From contig NZ_CP054058.1 in assembly GCF_003935895.2 (NCBI RefSeq), positions 1,116,001 to 1,180,000 on the forward strand: 64,000 nt of DNA, written 5' to 3'. Below the pieces are notes generated by a model, which ran no database searches, was not told where the DNA came from, and saw nothing but the letters and a program-made list of their open reading frames with translations. The stretch's first letter is position 1, and every line of letters begins with the position of its first letter. Shown one piece after another: positions 1-8,100 of the stretch. Source of the DNA: Scandinavium goeteborgense (GTDB lineage: Bacteria; Pseudomonadota; Gammaproteobacteria; Enterobacterales; Enterobacteriaceae). Position numbers and translations under genes: made by a program.

Positions 1-229
1 AAACCTGCTGATTGGTATTGAAGTTGAAGGCGATGATATCGAGGCGGTGATTCAGGCGACGGGCAGCGTGGCAACAGACACTTTGCCGGGCGACGAGCCG
101 ATTGATATTTGTCAGGTGGTCGAAGGCGAGAAGGGCATCAGCCACTTTATGCTGGCGCACATCACGCCGTTCTACGAGAAACGCTGGGGCAGCTTCCTGC
201 GCGATTTTAAACAGAACCGGATTATCTGA
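1..229 (+). CDS. sseB: SseB family protein, 3' end only
   Basis: Only the last 75 codons and the TGA stop are in the window; the frame is open from base 2. The C-terminus (ending PFYEKRWGSFLRDFKQNRII) matches the end of E. coli SseB as I recall it, including the DTLPGDEPIDICQV stretch. SseB is an enterobacterial 'enhanced serine sensitivity' protein, a cytoplasmic protein with no settled biochemical role. In E. coli it is followed by sseA, as here, although an rpiR-type regulator now lies between them on the opposite strand. Identity is secure from the tail and the neighbourhood; nothing can be said about the missing N-terminus. Confidence 0.93.
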   Translation, partial: NLLIGIEVEGDDIEAVIQATGSVATDTLPGDEPIDICQVVEGEKGISHFMLAHITPFYEKRWGSFLRDFKQNRII

Positions 230-235
230 TGCACT

Positions 236-255
236 CGGGGTGAGCTTTCACCCCG
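236..255. terminator. Stem-loop between convergent sseB and the RpiR gene
   Basis: A perfect 8-bp inverted repeat (CGGGGTGA / TCACCCCG, loop GCTT) spans the stop of the minus-strand regulator gene and lies just after the sseB stop. Neither side has a strong T-run, so it is a weak intrinsic terminator at best. Confidence 0.4.
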
Positions 256-1018
256 TGGCTTCCAGCAACAGCAAATCCATCAGTAACACCAGATTCGACT
301 CAAACGACGTCACGCCTGCGGCTTCGGCAGCGTAATGCACCGCCTCGTCATACAGCGCGAAATGCAGGTCAGCCATACCCGCCAGGGTATTGGCCGATGC
401 GCGGGTAAAAGCAACCACCGTCATGCCAATCGTTTGGGCGATCCGCGCTTTATCCAGCACCTGTTCCGTTTCACCGCTGCGGGAAACCGCGATAAACACC
501 TGATAACGCGCGGCGTTGCTCAGAAAAATATTCCGGCTATCGCCTGGCCCTGAAATAAACGCCGTCTTGCCCAACACCTGCAATTTTTTGGTCAGATACT
601 CGGCGAACAGATAAGAGAACCCGGCCCCATACAGAAAAAAGCTCTCTTTTTGGCGCAATAAGGCTGAAAACTGCTGCCGTTTCTCTTCCGTTACCCACTG
701 AAAAGTCTGCTGATAGTTGGCGATAAATTGATTAAAGAGGGCCGGCAGCTGCGGCAAACTCTCAGCCTGCGGCGCAATGTGCGGCGTGTCTGAAAGCAGC
801 TGCTTACAGTGCCAGATAAATTCGCTAAAACCGCTGAACCCCAGTTTTTGGCACAAGCGCATGATGGTCGCGGTGGAGACAAACGTCGCCTGCGCCAGCT
901 CGCGCACCGTAATATTTCCCACCAGCAGCGGGTGCTCCGTTAGATGGGCCAACACGCGGTATTCCGCGCGGGTCATTGAAGCCCCGCGCGTTAAGAGCGT
1001 CGCCAGACGGTTATCCAT
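248..1018 (-). CDS. MurR/RpiR family transcriptional regulator (HTH + SIS)
   Basis: A 256-residue cytoplasmic DNA-binding protein. An RpiR-type helix-turn-helix occupies about residues 1-75 (recognition segment near VSTATIMRLCQKLGF, 48-62). A SIS sugar-phosphate isomerase domain fills the rest, with GAGFSYLFAEYL at 131-142 and the SRSGET phosphosugar-binding loop at 179-184. RpiR/MurR proteins usually sense phosphorylated sugars and control the adjacent sugar operon. Its ATG overlaps the sseA stop by one base (TAATG), so it is probably translationally coupled and is the last gene of the operon aglA-aglB-sseA-regulator. By context it should respond to a 6-phospho-alpha-glucoside and may bind the palindrome at 4981-5010. 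It is absent from this position in E. coli K-12. The family call is firm; ligand and target are inferred. Confidence 0.9.
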   Translation of the reverse strand: MDNRLATLLTRGASMTRAEYRVLAHLTEHPLLVGNITVRELAQATFVSTATIMRLCQKLGFSGFSEFIWHCKQLLSDTPHIAPQAESLPQLPALFNQFIANYQQTFQWVTEEKRQQFSALLRQKESFFLYGAGFSYLFAEYLTKKLQVLGKTAFISGPGDSRNIFLSNAARYQVFIAVSRSGETEQVLDKARIAQTIGMTVVAFTRASANTLAGMADLHFALYDEAVHYAAEAAGVTSFESNLVLLMDLLLLEATG

Positions 1019-1863
1019 TATGGGGTGGGTTCAACCGGCAGGTCGTCCCGGGCGCCCCATTCACTCCAGGCACCGTCATACAGGGTGACGTCGGTGACGC
1101 CTAATGTGGCGAGGGCCAGAATCACCACGCACGCCGTCACGCCGGAACCACAGCTGGCGATAATCGGCTGGTGTAAATCCACACCCTGACGCTCGAAAAT
1201 AGCGCGCAGTTCGTCGGTGGTTTTCAGCTCGCCTTCAAAAACAAGATCGCCCCACGGCACGTTTCGGGCACCAGGAATATGGCCGCGTTTCAGGCCGGGT
1301 CGCGGTTCGTCAGCCTGAGCGTTAAAGCGTGGCGCAGGTCGGGCATCGACAATTTGCGCGGTGTTTTCATGGCTGACCACCAGCACATCGGTCAGACGTT
1401 TCACCGCGCTGGCATCAAACGTGGCCTCAAATTCACCTTCCGGCAGTGAGACATCGCCCTGTTGCAACGGCAACTCATCACGCTGCCAGCCCGCAAGACC
1501 CCCAGCCAGAATCGAGACCTGCTCAACGCCGAAATTCTTCAGCATCCACCAGGCGCGCGGGGCGGAGAAGAGGTTGCCCTCATCGTAAATAACCAGATGT
1601 TTATCACGGTGCACGCCAAGCTCACGCATCGCCACTGCAAACGCTTCTGGACGCGGCATCATGTGCGGCAGGGGAGAGGTATGATCGGAGAGGGCTTCAA
1701 TATCGAAAAATACCGCCCCCGGCAGATGCCCGGCGCGGTATTCAGCGGCAACATCACGATGCTCCTGACCTGGCGGGGCCATACGCGCATCAAGGATCAG
1801 GACGTTCGGATCGTCGCTATGTTCAATCAGCCAGTCGGTTGCGACAAAATATGAAGTGGACAT
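1018..1863 (-). CDS. sseA: 3-mercaptopyruvate sulfurtransferase SseA
   Basis: 281 residues, the same length as E. coli SseA. It carries two rhodanese domains: an inactive N-terminal one (DARMAPPGQEHRDVAAEY near the start) and a catalytic C-terminal one whose active-site loop CGSGVTACV contains the nucleophilic cysteine and the CG(S/T)GVT signature of 3-mercaptopyruvate sulfurtransferases. It transfers sulfur from 3-mercaptopyruvate to thiols or cyanide and is linked to H2S production and tRNA thiolation. The start is at MSTSYFVATDW, preceded by a good GGAGG ribosome-binding site; an upstream extension of 21 codons lacks one. Unusually, the gene lies inside an alpha-glucoside operon, 70 bases after the GH4 gene and overlapping the downstream regulator by one base. 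Confidence 0.96.
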   Translation of the reverse strand: MSTSYFVATDWLIEHSDDPNVLILDARMAPPGQEHRDVAAEYRAGHLPGAVFFDIEALSDHTSPLPHMMPRPEAFAVAMRELGVHRDKHLVIYDEGNLFSAPRAWWMLKNFGVEQVSILAGGLAGWQRDELPLQQGDVSLPEGEFEATFDASAVKRLTDVLVVSHENTAQIVDARPAPRFNAQADEPRPGLKRGHIPGARNVPWGDLVFEGELKTTDELRAIFERQGVDLHQPIIASCGSGVTACVVILALATLGVTDVTLYDGAWSEWGARDDLPVEPTP

Positions 1864-1933
1864 GTTTGCCTCCGTATTTATACAGAAAAGCGGATTGTCG
1901 GTGTTTTTTCTGACACCGACAAGCAAACCCCGT

Positions 1934-3322
1934 TCAACTCGCGAGCGACGCCCTATTTTTTATCCCTTCGCCATCCTGCCAGGCTTTTTGCAATGCGGGC
2001 CAGTAATCACGGTTGGCTTCAATCATCTCATCAAGAATCGCTTTTGCGTGTTCCATGGTTGGCACGGTGCGATTGAGCGTAAAGGCTTGCAGGGCTTTTT
2101 CGTAGTTCCCTTCAATGGTGGCTTCAACCAGTAGTTGCTCGGAGGCGAGTTGCTGTTGCAGCAGCGTCTGATGGAACAACGGTACCTGGCCGACCCGCAC
2201 CGGTTCTGGCCCTTCCGAGGTGATATAGGCCGGAACTTCCACCACCGCGTCGTAAGGCAGGTTGACGATTGCCCCACGGTTTTCAACCATCACCAGATGA
2301 CGTTGGCGCAGGTTGAAGGCGAGTGACCGGGCCACATCGACAATAAACTCACCGTGCACGCCGACGTGGAATGCGTCGGACAAGATACCGGTGCGTTTAT
2401 ACTCTTCCGCTGCGGCGAACAGCTTTTTCTCCCGTCCGTTCATCACTTCATTGGCGCGGGTGTAGTCCGGGTTCTGATGCTCAACAATCTGGTTCGGCAT
2501 CAGGTAATACTGCAGATACGGATTCGGCAGATACTCCGGGAAGTTATCCATGATCGGCTTAATGTTGCGCCAGGTTTTCACCCACGACGGATCGGAATGT
2601 TGCGGATCGGTTTTGGCCGCGTCTTCCGTCAGTAACCCATATTTCGCGATATGACGACGCAGTTCAGGCAGTTTGTCCTCGCCGTCGACCAGGACGCGGG
2701 TGAACCAGCCAAAGTGATTCAACCCGAAATAGTCCACTTCCAGTTTGTGACGATCGACCCCGAGGATTGCGCCCATATTGCGCATGGCGGCGACCGGCAT
2801 ATCGCAAATGTTCAGCACCCGAGCGTTAGGGCGCAGACGACGTACGCCTTCAGCGACAATCGCGGCCGGGTTGGAATAGTTGACGATCCACGCTTTTTCG
2901 TGAGCATAACGATCAACCAGATCGATAAGCTCCACCATGGGCAGGATCGTGCGCAGCCCATACGCCAGCCCGCCAGGGCCACAGGTTTCTTGTCCGACCA
3001 CGCCGTGGCGCAGGGGGATCTTCTCGTCCTGCTCGCGCATTTTGTACTGACCGACGCGCATTTGAGCGAAAACAAAATGCGCGCCGCTAAAGGCCACTTC
3101 CGGATCGCTCGTCACTGTGAATTTGATGTCCTGGCTGTGATCGCGAATCACTTTCTCGACCACCGGCGCGATGGTGTCCTGCCGCGCGGCATCAATGTCG
3201 TACAGACGAATTTCCGCGAGGGGGAAATCCTGCAAACGCACCATCAGGCTTTTGACAATCCCGGGTGTGTAGGTGCTGCCGCCACCGGCAATGGAGAGAA
3301 TAAAAGGGGGTTTAAACATCAT
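1934..3322 (-). CDS. aglB: GH4 family 6-phospho-alpha-glucosidase
   Basis: 462 residues of glycoside hydrolase family 4, an NAD- and metal-dependent family that cleaves by redox-assisted elimination. The N-terminal dinucleotide-binding loop GGGSTYTP is at 13-20. CDMP at 173-176 has the metal-ligand cysteine followed by the DMP that marks 6-phospho-alpha-glucosidases (beta-enzymes have CN-P). The second metal ligand is His203 in LNHFGW. The enzyme would hydrolyse 6-phosphorylated alpha-glucosides (maltose-6P, sucrose isomers and the like) delivered by the adjoining PTS permease, whose gene ends 8 bases upstream. Two ATGs follow AGGAGC; the second (end coordinate 3319) has the better spacing. 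The Klebsiella AglA/AglB pair is the closest described system. Exact substrates are inferred. Confidence 0.92.
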   Translation of the reverse strand: MMFKPPFILSIAGGGSTYTPGIVKSLMVRLQDFPLAEIRLYDIDAARQDTIAPVVEKVIRDHSQDIKFTVTSDPEVAFSGAHFVFAQMRVGQYKMREQDEKIPLRHGVVGQETCGPGGLAYGLRTILPMVELIDLVDRYAHEKAWIVNYSNPAAIVAEGVRRLRPNARVLNICDMPVAAMRNMGAILGVDRHKLEVDYFGLNHFGWFTRVLVDGEDKLPELRRHIAKYGLLTEDAAKTDPQHSDPSWVKTWRNIKPIMDNFPEYLPNPYLQYYLMPNQIVEHQNPDYTRANEVMNGREKKLFAAAEEYKRTGILSDAFHVGVHGEFIVDVARSLAFNLRQRHLVMVENRGAIVNLPYDAVVEVPAYITSEGPEPVRVGQVPLFHQTLLQQQLASEQLLVEATIEGNYEKALQAFTLNRTVPTMEHAKAILDEMIEANRDYWPALQKAWQDGEGIKNRASLAS

Positions 3323-3330
3323 TTGCTCCT

Positions 3331-4875
3331 TCAGAGAAACGTCTCAACGGCTTCTCGCATTTTTTTGACATGCAGCCCGTAGACCACCTGAACGTTGTTA
3401 CCTTGTTTGATAATCCCTTTTGCGCCCGTCGCACTGAGTCGCGGTTCATCAATGATGTCGATATCCTTTACCGTGACGCGCAGGCGGGTATAGCAGTTAT
3501 CCACCACTTCAATATTTTCACGTCCCCCGAGGCCCGCCACGATGGATTCGCCAAGCCCGTCGTTGTTGCCCTTCGCCTGATACTCCTGTTTGCTGTACAG
3601 ACGTGTCTCCTCATCGGCCTCCTCGCGACCTGGCGTTTTCATGTTGAAATGCAGGATCAGGAAGCGGAACACGACAAAGTAGAGCGCGAACATGATCAAT
3701 CCGACCACGATGTACATCGGCCAGTTGGATTTCTCCGTGCCCAGCGGCAGGTTGTAGAGAATGAAATCGATGATGCCGTTAGCGCCAATGGCGTGAACGC
3801 CAAGCAGGGAAAACAGCATCATGCCGATGCCAGTGAGCACCGCATGGACCACAAACAGCAGCGGCGCGACGAACAGGAAAGAAAATTCGATGGGCTCGGT
3901 GACGCCGACCAGCAAGGAGGTGAGCGCTGCCGGGATCAGAATGGCTTTTGCTGCGGCCTTGCGCTCGGGTTTGGCGGTCATGTACATCGCCAGCGCCGCC
4001 GCAGGCAGACCGAACATTTTGCTGATACCCCGGGCATCCCATACCACGGTGCTGCTCAGCTGTTTCACCTCCGGACAGGCCATCTCAGCGAAATAGATAT
4101 TCCGCGCGCCTTGATACAGCGTGCCGCAGACCTCCTGAGTGCCACCCAGCTCGGTATACAGGAATGGGGTGTAGACCAGATGATGCAGCCCGGTAGGCAC
4201 CAGAATGCGCTCGAGGAAACCGTAAATCATAACGCCAAGCGCACCGGAGCCTTTAATCGCCAGCGCCATCGCGCTGATACCGTGCTGCGCATAGGGCCAA
4301 AGCTCGCTCATTACCACTCCGAGGAGCATCGACACTGGCAACATGATAATGGCGACAAAACAGTGGCCGGAATAGATAGCCATCGCCCCGTTAAACTGTA
4401 CGCCGGAATATTTGTTGTACAGGTAACCGGAGAGCGCTCCGGTCAGGATCCCGGCGAACACGCCCATTTCCAGCACCTGTACGCCTAACACCATGCTTTG
4501 TCCGGTGGCTTTCATCTGGTCCGCCGGAGCGAGCTCGCCCTGAAGCTGAAGGGTGACGTTCATGGCATTGATAAACACCACAAAGGTCAACAGACCAATC
4601 AGCGCCGCGTAGCCTTTATCGCGTGCTGCCAGCCCGACAGGGATCCCGACGGCGAACACCAGCGCCAGATTGACCAGTACCGAAACGGCAGATTTTGCGA
4701 TCAGCTGACCGAGGTTTTGAATCAGCGGATGACCGAGAAAGGGCAGATATTCGGCAAGGCTGCCGTTACCCAGCACGTTTCCAAAAGCAATAAAAAGACC
4801 GACTATCGGTAAGATAAGCACCGGTCCGTATAATGATTTTCCGAAGTTTTGTAGGGCATTCACGGCTCGTTTCAT
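3331..4875 (-). CDS. aglA: PTS alpha-glucoside EIICB permease
   Basis: 514 residues from the ATG giving MKRAVNALQNFGKSLYG; a GTG nine codons upstream is less likely because family members begin here. The first ~430 residues form a hydrophobic EIIC glucose-superfamily domain with about ten membrane spans. The final ~75 residues are an EIIB domain with the phosphorylated cysteine in DNCYTRLRV (about Cys461). There is no EIIA domain, so a separate IIA-Glc (crr) must donate phosphate, as in GlvC, MalX and AglA. It imports and 6-phosphorylates alpha-glucosides for the GH4 enzyme downstream. It is first in the operon. About 100 bases upstream lies a 30-bp near-palindrome likely to be the regulator site. 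Confidence 0.92.
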   Translation of the reverse strand: MKRAVNALQNFGKSLYGPVLILPIVGLFIAFGNVLGNGSLAEYLPFLGHPLIQNLGQLIAKSAVSVLVNLALVFAVGIPVGLAARDKGYAALIGLLTFVVFINAMNVTLQLQGELAPADQMKATGQSMVLGVQVLEMGVFAGILTGALSGYLYNKYSGVQFNGAMAIYSGHCFVAIIMLPVSMLLGVVMSELWPYAQHGISAMALAIKGSGALGVMIYGFLERILVPTGLHHLVYTPFLYTELGGTQEVCGTLYQGARNIYFAEMACPEVKQLSSTVVWDARGISKMFGLPAAALAMYMTAKPERKAAAKAILIPAALTSLLVGVTEPIEFSFLFVAPLLFVVHAVLTGIGMMLFSLLGVHAIGANGIIDFILYNLPLGTEKSNWPMYIVVGLIMFALYFVVFRFLILHFNMKTPGREEADEETRLYSKQEYQAKGNNDGLGESIVAGLGGRENIEVVDNCYTRLRVTVKDIDIIDEPRLSATGAKGIIKQGNNVQVVYGLHVKKMREAVETFL

Positions 4876-4980
4876 GACGTTCTCTCTTATTGAACCGCGC
4901 ACTCAGAGTGCGTTTCAGGCTTAAAGCTAGCAGGCTTCCGGTCACTACATCCATATATCTTATTGTTTTAAAAACAAATG

Positions 4981-5010
4981 ACGCTGAAGGTAACATGTAA
5001 CCTTTGGCGT
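4981..5010. promoter_or_regulatory. 30-bp near-palindromic operator candidate upstream of aglA
   Basis: The two 15-base halves are reverse complements at 12 of 15 positions. The core is AAGGTAACATGTAACCTT with outer arms ACGC/GCGT. It lies between divergent aglA and yfhM, 106 bases before the aglA ATG, upstream of A/T-rich promoter-like sequence (TATATG on the minus strand). Position and symmetry suit the operator of the operon's RpiR-type regulator. The assignment is inference. The rest of 4876-5171 shows no gene. Confidence 0.55.
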
Positions 5011-5171
5011 TGTGATCGGGGTATCAGCAGGGAATCGCGGGGGGACGTGACGGCAGGGAGGCTATCGGAAATGCAGCCCTATCAGAATTTATAGGCTGTT
5101 GGTAAAACCGGGGATTAAGCATAATACTGTGTTGACGAAAATTTGAGGCTTTCTGGGCCAGGGGTTAAAGG

Positions 5172-8100
5172 ATGAAACCGTATCGTTTGGCAGCGCTATC
5201 ACTCGCGCTGATTACCGCATTTTCGCTAAGTGGCTGTGATAACAACGACAAAACACAGACCGTGAAGCCCGCGTCTTCAGCCGCTGAGACGCCATCGAAA
5301 CTGACGCCTGTTGCTCCGAGCGCGGCAACGCTGGATAAACTGGCTGCGCAGAATAAAGGCAAAGCGCTGACCCTGATTGATGCGTCCGAAGTGCAGCTTG
5401 ATGGTGCGGCGACGCTGGTCCTCACGTTTTCTATTCCGCTTAATCCTGCTCAGGATTTTTCCAGCCGCATACACCTTGTTGATAAGAAAAGCGGCAAAGT
5501 GGACGGGGCCTGGGAACTGGCACCTAATTTGAAAGAATTGCGCATGCGCCATCTGGAGCCCAAGCGCAATCTGGTATTAACCGTCGATCCGGACGTGGAG
5601 GCGGTGAATAAAACCACCTTCGATAAAACCTACGAACAGAACATCGCCACCCGTGATATCGCGCCAAGCGTTGGCTTTGCCAGCCGCGGTTCGCTGCTGC
5701 CGGGTAAAGTCGTGGCCGGGCTGCCGGTGATGGCGCTGAACGTCAATAACGTCGACGTGAATTTCTTCCGCATTAAACCTGAATCGCTGGCGTCATTTAT
5801 CAGCCAGTGGGAATACCGCAGTTCGCTCAGCAACTGGGAATCTGATGAGTTGCTGAAAATGGCCGATCTGGTTTATACCGGGCGCTTTGATCTCAATCCT
5901 GAGCGTAATACTCGGGAAAAATTGCTGCTGCCGTTAAGCGATATCAAACCGCTCCAGCAGGCGGGCGTCTATATCGCGGTGATGAATCAGGCCGGTCATT
6001 ACACTTACAGCAATGCCGCGACGCTGTTCACCCTGAGCGATATTGGGGTCTCCGCGCACCGTTATCATAATCGTCTGGATGTGTTTACCCAGAGCCTTGA
6101 AAATGGCGCGGCGCAAAGTGGCATCGACGTTCAATTGCTCAATGATAAAGGCCAGACTCTGGCCCAGGCCAACAGCGATTCGAAAGGTCATGTTTCTCTG
6201 CAAACGGACAAAGATGCGGCCCTGTTGCTGGCGCGTAAAGACGGCCAGACCACGCTGCTTGATCTCAAGCTTCCGGCGCTGGACCTGTCAGAATTTGATA
6301 TTGCAGGCACGCCGGGTTACAGCAAACAGTTCTTTATGTTCGGCCCGCGCGACCTTTATCGTCCGGGTGAAACGGTGATTGTGAATGGCCTGCTGCGCGA
6401 CAGCGACGGCAAGCCACTGCCCGATCAGCCGGTAAAACTTGAAGTGGTTCAGCCTGACGGTCAGGTGGTGCGTACCGTCATGAGCAAGGCCGTTAACGGT
6501 CTGTACCAATTTAGTTGGGCGCTGGATGCCGGGGCGGCCACCGGAATGTGGCACGTTCGCGCCAGCGCGGGTGACAAGCAAAATCGTGAGTGGGATTTCC
6601 ACGTCGAAGATTTCATGCCAGAGCGCCTGGCCCTCAACCTGACGCCGGATAAAGCCCCGCGGGCACCCGAAGAGGACGTCAGTTTTGCGGTGACCGGTTA
6701 TTACCTGTATGGCGCGCCGGCGAATGGCAACGCCCTGCAGGGCAAGATGTTCCTGCGTCCCTTGCGAGACGCCGTAGCCGCGCTACCGGGCTTTGAGTTC
6801 GGTGATATCGCCGAAGAGAATCTCTCGCGCACGCTGGACGAAGTACAGCTCAAACTCGACGCCCAAGGTCACGGTGAGGTGAAAGTCGACAGCCAGTGGC
6901 AGGAAACCCATTCTCCGCTGCAGGTGATCCTTCAGGCGAGTCTGTTGGAATCCGGCGGCCGTCCGGTCACGCGTCGCGCCGAGCAGGCTATCTGGCCTGC
7001 GGAAACGCTGCCGGGGATCCGCCCTGAATTTGCCAGCAAAGAGGTCTACGACTATCGCACCGACACCACCGCCAATCAGCCGATGGTGGATGAAAACAGC
7101 ACTGCCGGGTTCGATATCGTATATGCCAATGCGAAGGGCGAGAAAAAAGCGGTCTCGGGGCTGAAGGTCCGCCTGATCCGCGAGCGTCGGGACTACTACT
7201 GGAACTGGTCTGACAGCGATGGCTGGCAGTCACAGTTCGATCAAAAGGATCTGGTTGAAGGCGAACAAACGCTGGATCTTAACGCCAATGAAACTGGCAA
7301 AGTCAGCTTCCCGGTGGAGTGGGGTTCATACCGTCTGGACGTCAAAGCGCCGGATGACACCGTGAGCAGCGTGCGTTTCTGGGCCGGTTACAGCTGGCAG
7401 GATAATAGCGACGGAGCCGGGGCCGCACGCCCGGACCGCGTCACCATGAAGCTCGACAAACCGGCCTATAAGCCGGGCGACACCATCAAGCTGCACATCT
7501 CCGCCCCGGCGGCGGGTAAAGGCTACGCGATGGTGGAATCCAGCGAAGGCCCGCTGTGGTGGCAGGAAATCGATGTGCCAGCGCAAGGGATGGACCTGTC
7601 GATTCCGGTTGATAAAACCTGGAACCGCCACGATTTGTATCTCAGCACGCTGGTGATTCGCCCTGGCGATAAATCAAAATCAGCAACGCCAAAACGAGCC
7701 GTGGGCCTGCTGCATTTACCGCTCGGGGATGAAAACCGCCGTCTGAACATTGCGCTGGATACCCCGCAGAAAATGCGTCCGAACCAGCCGCTGACGGTGA
7801 AAATCAAAGCCAGCACCAAAGAAGGGGCGTTACCGAAGCAGGTCAACGTGCTGGTCTCCGCGGTTGATAGCGGCGTGCTGAATATCACCGACTACACCAC
7901 ACCGGATCCGTGGCATGCCTTCTTTGGGCAGAAACGCTACGGCGCTGATATCTACGACATCTACGGCCAGGTCATTGAAGGCCAGGGTCGTCTTGCCAGC
8001 CTGCGTTTTGGTGGTGACGGCGACGAACTCAAACGCGGCGGTAAGCCACCGGTGAATCACGTCACCATTGTTGCTCAACAGGCGCAACCGGTCACGCTGG

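Noticed and set aside
2651-3382. Long plus-strand open frame (about 243 codons) opposite the GH4 gene
   Set aside because: It is the antisense shadow of a gene with intact catalytic motifs; no ribosome-binding site and no recognisable protein.
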